This document shows, in pieces, positions 1-9,866 of a DNA stretch of 64,000 nucleotides; position 1 is the stretch's first letter, and every line of letters begins with the position of its first letter. The notes under the pieces are model-generated. The model saw nothing but the letters and a program-made list of their open reading frames with translations, made no database searches and was not told where the DNA came from. This DNA comes from Anthopleura xanthogrammica. Taxonomy: Eukaryota; Cnidaria; Anthozoa; Actiniaria; Actiniidae. Location of the stretch: positions 15,115,590 through 15,179,589 of the forward strand of contig OZ025212.1 in the NCBI GenBank assembly GCA_964019055.1, in the 5' to 3' direction. The translations under genes and the position numbers were made by a program.

Positions 1-204
1 CATGTGAAAGTAATAAAATAATAATGGACTGTAAAGTAATACTATTTGTCAGTGTGTGAGACTTATCTTTACAGGTTTTTGCTGACAAAACTGAGCATTC
101 ACACTCAGTTTGAATCTGCAGAGGTTTGAAGTGCTTTACAATTCCTTTTCGTTTTTTCTTTCTTTCTTAGTTTCCTATTCTTTCTTTTCTTTTGAAAGCA
201 CACA

Positions 205-330
205 ATGTGATGAGCAGAGTCGAGAAGATCTTCTTTATGATATAAATAAATCATACAGATATATTGAAGACTGGAAAGCTCATATACTAAGGTCTGAAAA
301 AAAACATCTTGCTAAACAATTGCTTCGGGT
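205..330 (+). pseudogene. Possible exon or coding relic, unknown protein
   Basis: An open stretch follows a pyrimidine-rich tract ending in AG near 204 and encodes a polar, helix-like segment containing DLLYDINKSYRYIEDWKAHI. A possible GT donor (GTGGGT) lies near 331. The WKAHILR-type segment reminds me of proteins common in cnidarian genomes, but I cannot name the family. Downstream sequence near 460-525 partly repeats the following non-coding text. No start codon, partner exon or domain is visible, so this could be an internal exon of a gene beginning outside the window or a transposon relic. Confidence 0.25.
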
Positions 331-1257
331 GGGTGTTAAAGTAATATCATATATCATGAACAAATGAACATAAAAAATGCGTAAATATGAAGGAGTCAAT
401 AAGATTTTCCTTCCTTTCTTTCTTTTGTGTGTTTTTCAGTTTATGTTGGATGCAGCGAGGTTGAAAAGAAGTTCATATATCATGAAGAACATAGACAATG
501 TTCATGCAATAATGCGTAAATAATGAAAAAATAAGACTACTCCACTTGTCCCCATCCGCAAAACTGCGAAATAAAAAATACAGCTGCGAGTTCGTTCTAG
601 AAATCGACGATATTCATTCCGACTCAACTTTCTAAATAACTATGAAAAAATAAGGTATAGATAACTAAAAGTTTTATCACATTTCCCGAAAATATGCCGG
701 GCATTTTTCACCTGTGTTGTGCAAAACAAACTGCTAAATATGAACTGCGCATGCTTTAAAATATCGGCAGCATATTTGCAAATAGGTATCAAGAATACTG
801 AGAATTTGTAAACGAAAAGTTAGTGGAACTGTTATACTGAGCTCGTTTCTCAAACCTCAATAGTTAGATTTTTGGAGCTAGCATATGAAATATATTACCA
901 AGTAACCGCGTCGAAAAAGAATACAAATGCAAGGATAATTATTAAACTTACGAAATTGTAAAATATCTTATGAAAAAATAATAAGTTAAAGGTAGGTTTG
1001 CATTGCAATGTTGCATTATACGTCAATATCACGTCTATATATGGAGTGGGCGTCTTATATAACCGTGTTTTTGATTGGTTAATATACATGATGTATGACA
1101 GCTGTCAATCATACCTGTTAATCCAGTCCTCCCACGGGTGCTTGTCAGTTCTCTTCTCTATCCATCCAACCATCCCGAGTACAACTGCTAATAAACGATA
1201 TCAATAATTAATACTATATTCTGTTTTTCTTAACCTATAAACTATATGTTAGATTTA

Positions 1258-1266
1258 TAATAATTC

Positions 1267-1298
<32 letters not shown>

Positions 1299-1765
1299 TT
1301 AATAATGATAATAATATTAATAATGATAATAATAATAATAATATTAAAAAATAGTGGAAGAAACAAACGTAAACAATATGGTTATTCCCACTTACAATAA
1401 CATTTTAGAAATAATAATATTGATAATACTAACAATAATGATAATAATGATGATAATAACCACAACAACAGTAATAATAATAATAATAATAATAATAATA
1501 TTGATATTACTAATAATAATAATGAGTTAACAACACAAACAATAATAATAATAATAATAATAAATATTGATAATACGAACAATAATAATAATAATATAAT
1601 AATAATAATATGATCATAATAATATGATCATAATAATAATATAATAATAATAATATGATCATAATAATATGATCATAATAATAATATAATAATAATAATT
1701 AATACTACAGGTCCCCATTTAAACCAGCTATGCTGAATTGGGCAACGTGTTTAAATATTGTTAAA

Positions 1766-1797
<32 letters not shown>

Positions 1798-1818
1798 TAA
1801 TAATATAATAATAACAAT
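1258..1818. repeat. AAT/ATT trinucleotide microsatellite cluster
   Basis: Long runs of AAT with interruptions (AATGAT, AATATT, ATGATCATAAT) occupy about 1258-1706, and a second clean AAT run lies at about 1768-1800. Frames read through them give poly-N, poly-I or poly-L and are not genes. Confidence 0.95.
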
Positions 1819-2416
1819 TTGCTACACCTTAGTAGACTTTACTTTTTGTTTCTATTTGATTATTACACTCTTATCATTACGTAGTAGAACACACGTTCAC
1901 CGCAGGTCACAAATACCAGAGACTCCGAAAATCATCCAAAGCAAAATAATCCTAAAATCTCGATTTGTTTCCTGACATCGATCTGATCATCCAGACAGTT
2001 TCTGGAGCTCCAAGCGCCTTGATTTTCTTGCAAGTGCCAGCAACTTCAAGAATATATTATAACCTGCTATGCCATACAGCTGCTTCCTATCTGGTCCACT
2101 TAAAACAGCTTCAGACTTTGCTGCACTTATCATATAGAAGCTTCGTGTAAGACAATAGTATGGAAAAATCAATTTCCAGTTCCAACACGAAAAGCAGTAT
2201 ATAAATAGTCTTATTTTTCTTGATAACAAGAATTTTTAATTGTCCAAAGTTCGAATTATTTCAGGTGGAAGTTGAATGAATGAGAACAATTTAGCTTTAT
2301 TTTAGCAGGTTTTGTGAGCAGTTGGATCCTGAAATACGTCTGAAATATAGTGCTGAGGTTTTATGCTTTTAAGATAATTAAAATCTTAAGAGGTGTTTTT
2401 CTCATTTCCCTGCATC

Positions 2417-2551
2417 CGTTTAGAAGTTTGATGAATCCCAAGAAAAGAACATACACCTGTATTTTGCTTTGGTTGTGCGGTCTAAGCCAAGTGTATTATA
2501 ACACTTTGATCATCTAATATCAAACGGCTTCAAACTCCCGAGTACAGAAAG
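2417..2551 (+). promoter_or_regulatory. Duplicated 5' flank / probable promoter and 5'UTR of GPCR1
   Basis: These 135 bases differ at only a few positions from 5685-5819 in front of GPCR2, and both end directly at the start ATG. Such identity immediately upstream of two paralogues shows the duplication unit included the promoter or 5'UTR. The final bases (CGAGTACAGAAAGATG) contain an AG that could also be a splice acceptor just before the ATG, so a non-coding first exon upstream is possible. No clear TATA box is seen. Confidence 0.5.
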
Positions 2552-3541
2552 ATGCCCTACTTACAAAGATGTGCTAGAATAGTTTATGAATCTTCAGATA
2601 ATATTACGAGCAGTGGAAATACAAGTCTGCTATCATTTGGTGTCATCAACGCTGTGTTAGCTGTACCAACCGCTGCTGCTAATGCTCTGGTTATCGTGGC
2701 CATTCTAACGACGTCTTCTTTACGAAAACCATCGTATCTTTTACTGACAAGTCTCGCCTTCAGTGATCTTGCAATTGGACTTATTGGCCAACCACTTTTA
2801 TCTTCATTGGTTTTTAACTTCTTCGATGGAACAGTTGTAGCAGTTTGTTATGTTTTAGCATTTAAGTATGTTGTATCGAGCTGGGCATCATGGGCATCGA
2901 TCTTCACTATAACTGCCATCAGTGTGGACAGGTCCTTGGCCATACGACTGATGACGCGGTACAAGACTGTTGTCACAATGACAAGGACGAGGTGTATCGT
3001 AGGTATAATATGGATTCTGTCATTGGTTGCAATGTTTTTACCAATAAGCATGAAGTTTCGAAAACGGAGGTTAACAATCTTGTACGCTGTAACACAAGCA
3101 ATCTGTTTATTCATCATACTGTTTTTCTACACGTTGTCGTTCAGAGCCCTCAAGATTCATTGCGCCCGAAATCAACCACAGGATAACCAACAACCCAACA
3201 GTACAACTCAGTTCAATGCCATCGATGTTCTCAAGTACAGAAAAATCTTGAATACAATAATCTTGATAGTAGTCATGATATTCACGTGTTACCTGCCTCT
3301 TGTAGCAGTATTTGTGAATGTAACTTTCGTAACAAAATTCATAAAATCGCAAGAATTCGACGAATCATTGATGTTACTTGGATACCCAGTTCTTGCTGGT
3401 CTGATAACCATCATGAATCTAAGCTCTACAATGAATCCTGTTATCTACATGACAAGAATGAGAGAACTTAGAAATCCTTGTATTCGAGTCTTGAGAAGAG
3501 TGTTCGGCAAAAGTAAAAGAATATATGTTTTTAAAAGGTGA
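2552..3541 (+). CDS. Intronless class A (rhodopsin-like) GPCR 1, DRS variant
   Basis: This 329-aa seven-transmembrane receptor would sit in the plasma membrane and signal through G proteins; the ligand is unknown. Visible landmarks are N-glycosylation sequons near residues 18 and 23, TM1 at about 27-51 with N44 (N1.50), TM2 at 62-88 with D72 in LAFSD (D2.50), Cys99 at the top of TM3, DRS at 126-128 in place of DRY, TM4 at 148-166, TM5 at 174-197 without proline, CYLP at 246-249 in TM6 (Trp replaced by Tyr), NPVIY at 295-299 in TM7 and a basic helix 8 with Cys310. Extracellular loop 2 is very short and lacks a cysteine, which recalls the MECA branch. The ATG aligns with the other paralogues, all of which carry Cys7. 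It is a close tandem duplicate of GPCR2 and has no introns. Confidence 0.93.
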   Translation: MPYLQRCARIVYESSDNITSSGNTSLLSFGVINAVLAVPTAAANALVIVAILTTSSLRKPSYLLLTSLAFSDLAIGLIGQPLLSSLVFNFFDGTVVAVCYVLAFKYVVSSWASWASIFTITAISVDRSLAIRLMTRYKTVVTMTRTRCIVGIIWILSLVAMFLPISMKFRKRRLTILYAVTQAICLFIILFFYTLSFRALKIHCARNQPQDNQQPNSTTQFNAIDVLKYRKILNTIILIVVMIFTCYLPLVAVFVNVTFVTKFIKSQEFDESLMLLGYPVLAGLITIMNLSSTMNPVIYMTRMRELRNPCIRVLRRVFGKSKRIYVFKR

Positions 3542-3670
3542 TTATTGGAGGTTCAAAGACGACGTGCGTGAGGGAGTTTCCATTCAACGAAAGTCTGTCA
3601 ATGCCCTGTACTGATGAACTCAAAGAAAATTCGAAGGATAAATCAATACGTTTCTGAGATCAGCTCCTCT

Positions 3671-4066
3671 TAAGCCCGTGTCACACGCTACGATTTCTCG
3701 TGCAACTTGTCTCGCGAAAAAAATTGTTTCAGGTTGCAGAGACCATGTCAAACGCACGATTTCGGTTGCAATTTGTCTCGCGAAAAAACGTATTGCAAGT
3801 TGCACGCGTAATTTGAATCAATGGTGAATGAATGATTGGCTTGTGTGCGCGCTATAATCGCAAGTTGCACGACCATGTCACAAGTAAATTTTTACAAAAA
3901 ATGTTGCAGAAAGTAGGAGTCGATTCTACTTTTGGTGCAGCAAAAATATGAAAAATTCAAGTCGCGCGAGGGGATGTCAAACGTGAATAACGCTCGTGCA
4001 ACCTGCAATAATTTTTTTCGCGAGACAGGTAGCACGAGAAATCGTAGCGTGTGACACGGCCTTTAG
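3671..4066. mobile_element. MITE with about 50-bp terminal inverted repeats
   Basis: The left end (after TTAA) reads GCCCGTGTCACACGCTACGA and continues through TTTCTCGTGCAACTTGTCTC. The right end is its inverse, ending in TCGTAGCGTGTGACACGGCC. The arms are about 50 bp, the total is about 395 bp, and there is no coding capacity. The flanks TTAA and TTAG could be a decayed TTAA target duplication, which would suggest a piggyBac-type family, but this is tentative. Confidence 0.8.
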
Positions 4067-4276
4067 AATGAGTTGCAAATATTCGAGAGCTGAAACTAAG
4101 TTAAACATCTTGGTGCCAAGTAATAAAAACAAATCATAGCCATTAAATCCATTACTAAATGCTATTGAAATTTGACTTTCAGCAAGTTAGCAATCTACCA
4201 AACTGATCACTGATTTTGTTTTTAAAAGGCGAAGTTAAATAAAATAAAATAAAATAAGTTCATCTACTGGACAGGC

Positions 4277-4391
4277 AGTGATCACGCACAAAGCAATTCA
4301 AGACGAGGCTCCAGGGAAACAATGGAGTAATCCTAATATATTCTTTTGTTTCCCCGGAGCCTCGTCTTGAATTGCTTTGTGCTTGATCACT
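4277..4391. mobile_element. Short palindromic MITE (about 115 bp)
   Basis: The left arm AGTGATCACGCACAAAGCAA continues with TTCAAGACGAGGCTCC. The right arm is its near-perfect inverse, running GGAGCCTCGTCTTGAATTGC then TTTGTGCTTGATCACT. The arms are about 47 bp around a loop of about 20 bp, so the element would fold into a long hairpin. Confidence 0.8.
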
Positions 4392-4893
4392 CAACCAGAA
4401 TATCGAAAGTGGGCTTTTATGTGTTAACACATTCATGATAAGTGAAATACTCGAATTTGGACTCCTTGGGGCATTAGTTTCGAAAATAGACAGCTTTTTA
4501 AATTGTCCTTACTCGATTTTCCAAGTCAGGGACAAATAGAACAGTTCGAAAACTACATGCAGATTTGTTTCGATAGTTTGAACAGTATTTGGCATAAAAA
4601 TTAAATCTCTATGACGAGCCGATCTTTAAAAAATGGTCTCTTCTTCCAATGTTTGTCCCCTGGAAGACCGCATGGCTCATTTGCATTACAATATGAAAAC
4701 CACCATGGCGTCAATCGTGAATATAACCTATTAAAATCAAAATATTTCAGCTTTGACTACCAAGGTATTAAATCAGTGGGTGTTAATAAAAAGCTTGTAG
4801 CTGAATAGGAAAAAATAATTGTTCATTAAAGTGATATATTTATGCCAGTTTCTGAAGCGTTTGATCAGCTTGAATTTCTTTTTAGTGTCAGCA

Positions 4894-5447
4894 ATACACC
4901 AGTTTCGCATACACGCATCAAGAGTTCCGCGCTACTGCTCTAAGCGCATGCTCAGGGGATTAAAAAGTGGGATAAAATTTGTAAAATATGCTATATTTTA
5001 GTTGTATCTTTCTTGTCAAGTACAATTTTCGCTAAATATTCAAGATCGCGTACCGTTAAACGAATTCTGAATCAAATATACCGAAAAATTGCATATTATA
5101 CAAAATATCATCCCACTTTTTAATCCCCTGAGCATGCGCATTGAGCAGCAGCGCGGAACTCTTGATGCGTCTATTCGATGCAAATCGCTGTTTTTGAAGA
5201 CCAAAGTCTGTGGGATTGGTATTATATATCTTGCGCAATTTTTACATCACAGTTGGCTGTTGCTAATGATTTGCTAAAGCCAACTGTAATGAAAAGAATG
5301 TGCAAGTTGAACACTACCATTGAAATCCCACGGACTTTTGATAATGTCGTTGAACAGCTAACTTATAAACGAGGCTAAGCCGGTCTGAGCAAATAAATCT
5401 GTGGTCTTCAAAAACAGCGGTTTGGATCGAATGCGAAACTGGTGTAT
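4894..5447. mobile_element. Outer MITE interrupted by a nested MITE
   Basis: The left end reads TACACCAGTTTCGCAT at about 4894-4910, and the inverse ATGCGAAACTGGTGTA lies at 5431-5446. Internal to the ends, the inverted repeat continues: GCTGTTTTTGAAGACCA at about 5188-5204 pairs with TGGTCTTCAAAAACAGC at about 5402-5418. The left repeat is split by the 4913-5170 insertion, which is direct evidence of nesting. Confidence 0.7.
4913..5170. mobile_element. Nested palindromic MITE with about 75-bp arms
   Basis: The left arm begins ACGCATCAAGAGTTCCGCGC and runs to about 4992. The right arm ends GCGCGGAACTCTTGATGCGT at about 5151-5170. Both arms include GCGCATGCTCA and the AGGGGATTAAAAAGTGGGAT motif or their inverses. 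The element splits the left terminal repeat of the outer MITE, so it inserted later. Confidence 0.8.
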
Positions 5448-5684
5448 TTCAAAAATATATCATAACACCTGGTCCACTTTAAACCGCTTGAAATTTGCTG
5501 CAAAAAATATTATTAGTTCCGAGGGTTTTTTAAATTAAAATCTCAATATGTGTTCTTCTCATTTCCTTGCGTTTCAACTTGAATTATATTTTATTATTCA
5601 GTACAAAGAATTAATGAAATGTCTCTAAAGGTTTAAATATTTTTAACGACCGTGACTGTGTCAAGTTATAGGACAACAGGCATT

Positions 5685-5819
5685 CGTTTAGAAGTTTCAT
5701 GAATCCCAAGAAAAGAACATACACCTGTATTTCGCTTTGGTTGTGCGGTCTAAGCCAAGTGTCTTATAACACTTTGATCATCTAATATCAAACGGCTTCA
5801 AACTCCCGAGTACAGAAAG
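5685..5819 (+). promoter_or_regulatory. Duplicated 5' flank / probable promoter and 5'UTR of GPCR2
   Basis: This is the near-identical partner of 2417-2551 and ends directly at the GPCR2 ATG. The conservation suggests either recent duplication, gene conversion or retained regulatory function. The exact transcription start cannot be seen. Confidence 0.5.
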
Positions 5820-6785
5820 ATGCCCTACTTACAAAGATGTGCAAGAATAGTTTATGGATCTTCAGATAATATTACGAGCAGTGGAAATACAAGTCTGCTA
5901 TCATTTGGTGTCATCAACTCTGTGTTAGCTGTACCAACAGCTGCTGCTAATGCTCTGGTTATCGCGGCCATTCTGACGACGTCTTCTTTACGAACACCGT
6001 CGTATCTTTTATTGACAAGTCTCGCATTCAGTGATCTTGTAGTAGGACTTCTGGGTCAACCGTTTATATCTTCATTGGTTTTTAACTTCTTGAATGGGAA
6101 AGTTCTAGCAGTTTGTTATGTTTTAGCATTTAAGTATGTTGTATCGAGCTGGGCATCATGGGCATCGATCTTCACTATAACAGCCATCAGTGTGGACAGG
6201 TCCTTAGCCATACGACTCAAGATGCGGTACAAGACTGTTGTCACAATGACAAGGACGAGGTGTATCGTAGGTATAATATGGATTCTGTCATTGGTTGCAA
6301 TGTTTCTACCAATGGGCATGAAGTTTCAAACACCGAGGTTAACAATCTTGTACACTGTAACACAAGTTATATGTTTATTTATTATTCTAGTTTGCTACAC
6401 GATGTCGTTCAGAGCCCTTAAGATCCACTGTGCTCAGATCCATCCACAGGGTAACCAACAACCCAACAGTACAACACAGTCCAATATCATCGATGTTCTC
6501 AAATACAGAAAACTACTGAAGACTATTGTCTTGATGGTTGTCACGATATTTACTTGTTACCTGCCTCTTATAGCGGTGTTTGGGATTGTAATTTTTGTAA
6601 CAAAATCCATAAAATCGCAAGAATTCGACGAATCATTGATGTTCCTTGGATACCCATTTCTTGCTGGCTTAATAACCATCATGAATCTAAGCTCTACAAT
6701 AAATCCTGTTATCTACATGACAAGAATGAGAGAACTTAGAAATCCTTGTATTCGAGTCTTGAGAAGATTGTTCGGCAAAAACTGA
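5820..6785 (+). CDS. Intronless class A GPCR 2, DRS variant
   Basis: This 321-aa receptor is the tandem paralogue of GPCR1, with the same N-terminus (MPYLQRCARIVY) and the same landmarks: N44 in TM1, D72 in TM2, a TM3 Cys, DRS instead of DRY, CYLP in TM6 and NPVIY in TM7. It ends after RRLFGKN, eight residues earlier than GPCR1. Differences from GPCR1 are scattered across loops and membrane segments (for example MGMKFQTPR against ISMKFRKRR in loop 2), while the intracellular loop 2 sequence is almost unchanged. An AATAAA at 6901-6906, about 115 bases past the stop, is a candidate polyadenylation signal. It is probably a plasma-membrane receptor of unknown ligand. Confidence 0.93.
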   Translation: MPYLQRCARIVYGSSDNITSSGNTSLLSFGVINSVLAVPTAAANALVIAAILTTSSLRTPSYLLLTSLAFSDLVVGLLGQPFISSLVFNFLNGKVLAVCYVLAFKYVVSSWASWASIFTITAISVDRSLAIRLKMRYKTVVTMTRTRCIVGIIWILSLVAMFLPMGMKFQTPRLTILYTVTQVICLFIILVCYTMSFRALKIHCAQIHPQGNQQPNSTTQSNIIDVLKYRKLLKTIVLMVVTIFTCYLPLIAVFGIVIFVTKSIKSQEFDESLMFLGYPFLAGLITIMNLSSTINPVIYMTRMRELRNPCIRVLRRLFGKN

Positions 6786-7196
6786 AAGTAAATACGTAGA
6801 TCTAAGGTTTGCGAAAAGCGTTTATTGGAGGGTCAAAGATGCGAGACCCAAAATGACTATACGTGAGGCAAAGTTCCAGCACGTTAAACAGTTCAAGAGC
6901 AATAAAATAACATACAATCTTATCCCATCTCTCCACACTACCTAACCCTGCATCGGAGGGACGTAAAAGAACCACTGAGGACGTAAAGAAACCCTGGCAG
7001 TGACCACCCTCAGTATCTGGCCTTTACTAATGATTTCTTAATGGGTTGATTGTGGGATGGGGAGGGGAGTTTTAAAGGGTTGGGAATTGGTGCAATGTAC
7101 CTCAAAGGGGATCCCGTGTTCTATTGTACAGCACCAGCCTGCGTGCAAATCTCAAAAAATATATAAAAACATCTCCGTAGAAAAAGGGCCGATATC

Positions 7197-7341
7197 AATC
7201 AATTTTTAGGCGCCATCCAATCACAACAAACAGCATAATTTATGTGATTTAGAAATTCATTAGTTCACATATGAGCTAAATTCAAAACTCGTAAGATTTT
7301 CCACGGTTTGTTGTGATTGTGGCGCCTAAAAATACTTGATT
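7197..7341. mobile_element. MITE with about 33-bp inverted repeats
   Basis: The left arm contains TTTTTAGGCGCCATCCAATC followed by ACAACAAAC. The right arm contains GTTTGTTGTGATTGTGGCGC followed by CTAAAAA. The total is about 145 bp with no coding capacity. Confidence 0.75.
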
Positions 7342-7365
7342 CCTTGGTTTTTACGGAGAGCGCTG

Positions 7366-7436
<71 letters not shown>

Positions 7437-7500
7437 TTATTTAGGGTCGATGACGTGGGAAGTGGTCGCCCAATCTTCCGAGCAACGAGGCTCATGTTAA
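7366..7500 (-). mobile_element. Possible minus-strand retroposon 3' end with ATT-repeat tail
   Basis: A clean AAT run (7366-7436) directly adjoins a non-repetitive segment (TTTATTTAGGGTCGATGACG and onward). On the minus strand this reads as unique sequence followed by AATAAA-like bases and an ATT tail, a common 3'-end arrangement of retroposons with microsatellite tails. Family not identified, and it may simply be a microsatellite. Confidence 0.35.
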
Positions 7501-7689
7501 AAACGCTCGACAAAATAACTAATAAAGAGAGTACAAAAACTATATAATAATATTAAAAAAGTATATATATCTTAAGATTAATCTAGCTAAGTTATGAAAC
7601 GAGAAAAACGGAAACGAGAAATGCCCTAATTAATGAAATAAGAAACCCTTAAATAGTTAAGGAATAAGTAAAAATATATAAATAATTTT

Positions 7690-7814
7690 ACGAGACATCA
7701 CTTTGCTGCCACTCCGCGCCCCACGCCCACGCGACCACCAGACAGGCTAAAACGCCTGCCTATTGATCGCGCAAGCGCGAAACCCAGAGCAACAGCAAAG
7801 CGATGTCTCGCCTA
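7690..7814. repeat. GC-rich inverted-repeat element in AT-rich DNA
   Basis: CGAGACATCACTTTGCTG at the left pairs with CAGCAAAGCGATGTCTCG at the right, about 120 bp in all. Internal hairpins include AGGCTAAAACGCCT and CGCGCAAGCGCG. The base composition differs sharply from the surroundings, which suggests an inserted element. Confidence 0.6.
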
Positions 7815-8900
7815 TAATTTAAATAATATATATATATATATAAAATAATTTGATACGCTGAGTTCACGATGTGCAGGAGCAACATGAGCATCCTTTAAAA
7901 TCGACATTACTTATGCTATTTCGAAATTGGGAAATGGATTTACTGAGCTTGATAGAATTACTTAGATTGTTCCAATAATGAGTAACAATATGAGAAAACG
8001 AATTGTGTACAAATGAGCTATTGACTGATTGGTTAGTCATGATAAAAAAATCAAAAAAACCCGTAAGTGTTCATGGTTCAAGTGCCCGCACTGTAAGTTT
8101 ATTTAAATTAAGTCATATAGATAAAAATTCAGGTAAAAAATATCATCTTCCTCTTTAAAAAAAAAACAATGAAAAGGTTTCTTTTGCAAGCACTGAATAA
8201 ATTGTTTGCACCTGCGAATTTAGAATTTGAAGTTGAAATGTAACGCGCCGATAAAACCCCATCGAGTCACCTTAAATTCATTGAATCTTAGGGAACTGAA
8301 TAAAACTCTTGTAATTGTTTGCGTCATTCACTTGATTAAAAACCATTAAGTTACTTCCTTAAGTGTTTTACAATTTTTTCTTGGCTACCTTTTTTTAATT
8401 TACACCAATATTTAATTTCTTGTAAGTTATTTTTTGATGATTTTGATTAAATTCGTTTACTTGCAGCTTCACTAAAAAAAAAAATCAGGAAAATAACGAC
8501 GAATCTGTAACTGTAAATGAAGATTTCCTTAAAATGACCAATAAATGGGCGTTATTTATTGCAGTTTATTGTTATGTAAAATGAGTCATCTTTTTATGAC
8601 TTTTGAAGCCAACGTTCAAAAAAATCGAGCTAAACATAAATGCAGATAAGATATTCAAAATTCATGAGGAGTGCCTGACTTGACATCAACATTCAAAGTG
8701 AAAGCACCTTTAGAAACCAAAATTATGTTATATCAATAATCCTCAAGAAGTCAAAACATTTCATTTCAAATAATACTCGAACGTGATTGGATAATTGATA
8801 TGAATATTTTTAAAAGAGACCTCAGTTTGTATAGCCACAGCGCACAGCCGCTTTTGACTTTTCACCTTTCCAAGTGGCGAGAAAGGATTACACGCTCAAG

Positions 8901-9866
8901 ATGAAATATTCAGCTAAATGTTCGAATCTCTTCGTTGACATATCAAATAATATTACGAGTGTTTCCAGCAATATTCTACTATCTTTTGGTGTCATCAATT
9001 CTGTGTTAGCTGTACCAACAGCTGCTGCTAATGCTCTGGTTATCGTGGCCATTCTGAAGACGTCTTCTTTACGAACACCGTCGTATCTTTTACTGGCAAA
9101 TCTCGCCTTCAGTGATCTTGCAATAGGGCTTCTTGGCCAACCCATTTTATCTGCCTTCCTACTTACATTTGTAAATGAAAAAATAAGGGCTAGTTGCTAT
9201 ATAACTGCACTATATTATGGTATATGGGGATATACTTTATGGGCTTCACTCTTCACTATAACAGCCATCAGTGTGGACAGGTATTTGGCCATACGACTCA
9301 AGATGCGGTACAGATCTGTTGTCACAATTCGAAGAACGAAACGCGTCGTGGTTTCGATATGGATTCTGGCATTTTTTGCCATGACGTCACCATTTCTCTT
9401 TGAAACAGGTGTAAACATGTACGGTATTCTAGCTGGTGTTGGTAAAGCAGTATTGCTGTCCGTTATTCTGTTTTGCTACATGATGTCGTTCAGAGCCCTT
9501 AAGATCCACTGTGCTCAGACCCATCCACAGGGTAACCAACAGCCCAACAATACAATACAGTCCAATGCCATCGATGTTCTCAAGTACAGAAAGCTCTTAA
9601 AGACTATGGTACTGATAGTGGTGGTCATTCTTATTTGTTACCTGCCCCTTACTGGTATATCTGTGATTTTATCTGTAGCGCCAGATTCAAATAGACTAGC
9701 TGAACTGCAGGTGTATATGGCTTCGGTTGGCTTGCCAGTTCTTGCTAGTTTAATCAGCATCATGAATCTAAACTCTATTCTAAATCCAGTTATTTGTATG
9801 ACAAGAATGAGAGAACTAAGACAAGCAGGTGTTCAGATACTAAAAAATGCATTCAGTTACAAATGA
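8901..9866 (+). CDS. Intronless class A GPCR 3, canonical DRY but NPVIC in TM7
   Basis: This 321-aa receptor is counted from the ATG at 8901. The frame stays open upstream but reaches only a GTG, and starting at 8901 aligns exactly with the other paralogues, including Cys7. Landmarks are sequon NNIT near 16-19, N44 (TM1), D72 (TM2), Cys99 (TM3), DRY at 126-128, no cysteine in loop 2, CYLP in TM6, and NPVIC at 295-299 where NPxxY is expected. TM1, loop 2 and loop 3 are almost identical in DNA sequence to the paralogues, whereas TM2-ECL1-TM3 (QPILSAFLLTFVNEKIRASC) is quite different. Loss of the NPxxY tyrosine could alter activation. Plasma-membrane receptor, ligand unknown. Confidence 0.92.
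   Translation: MKYSAKCSNLFVDISNNITSVSSNILLSFGVINSVLAVPTAAANALVIVAILKTSSLRTPSYLLLANLAFSDLAIGLLGQPILSAFLLTFVNEKIRASCYITALYYGIWGYTLWASLFTITAISVDRYLAIRLKMRYRSVVTIRRTKRVVVSIWILAFFAMTSPFLFETGVNMYGILAGVGKAVLLSVILFCYMMSFRALKIHCAQTHPQGNQQPNNTIQSNAIDVLKYRKLLKTMVLIVVVILICYLPLTGISVILSVAPDSNRLAELQVYMASVGLPVLASLISIMNLNSILNPVICMTRMRELRQAGVQILKNAFSYK

Larger units (their letters stand above)
1..2551. other. Intergenic, microsatellite-rich region upstream of the GPCR array
   Basis: No convincing gene except the possible exon relic near 205-330. The stretch is AT-rich, with long AAT/ATT microsatellites at about 1258-1706 and 1768-1818. From about 2090 onward short stretches resemble DNA upstream of GPCR2, and the last 135 bases (about 2417-2551) are nearly identical to 5685-5819. 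The far upstream flank therefore belongs to the duplicated GPCR unit. Short frames here are mostly translated AAT repeats. Confidence 0.6.
3542..5684. other. GPCR1-GPCR2 spacer filled with foldback MITEs
   Basis: No gene is seen. The spacer holds at least four inverted-repeat elements (3671-4066, 4277-4391, and the nested pair 4894-5447 / 4913-5170). Bases from about 5459 resemble those near 2090-2420, which is the upstream part of the duplicated GPCR unit. Short frames at 4611-5378 fall in or next to these elements and show no protein family features. Confidence 0.6.
6786..8900. other. GPCR2-GPCR3 spacer: MITE, microsatellite, GC-rich hairpin element
   Basis: No gene is seen. It contains a candidate AATAAA at 6901, a MITE at 7197-7341, an AAT microsatellite at 7366-7436, what may be a minus-strand retroposon 3' end adjoining that microsatellite, and a GC-rich inverted-repeat element at 7690-7814. 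From 7850 to 8900 it is AT-rich and featureless to me. Confidence 0.6.

Noticed and set aside
1382..1975. Frames rich in Ile/Leu/Asn
   Set aside because: Translation of AAT microsatellites, with no other protein character.
2848..3352. Antisense and shifted frames inside GPCR1 (repeated in the paralogues)
   Set aside because: Same pattern recurs in each paralogue because the coding strand is conserved; the plus-strand GPCR frame explains it.
7265..7547. Poly-Asn / poly-Leu frames
   Set aside because: Products of the AAT microsatellite at 7366-7436.
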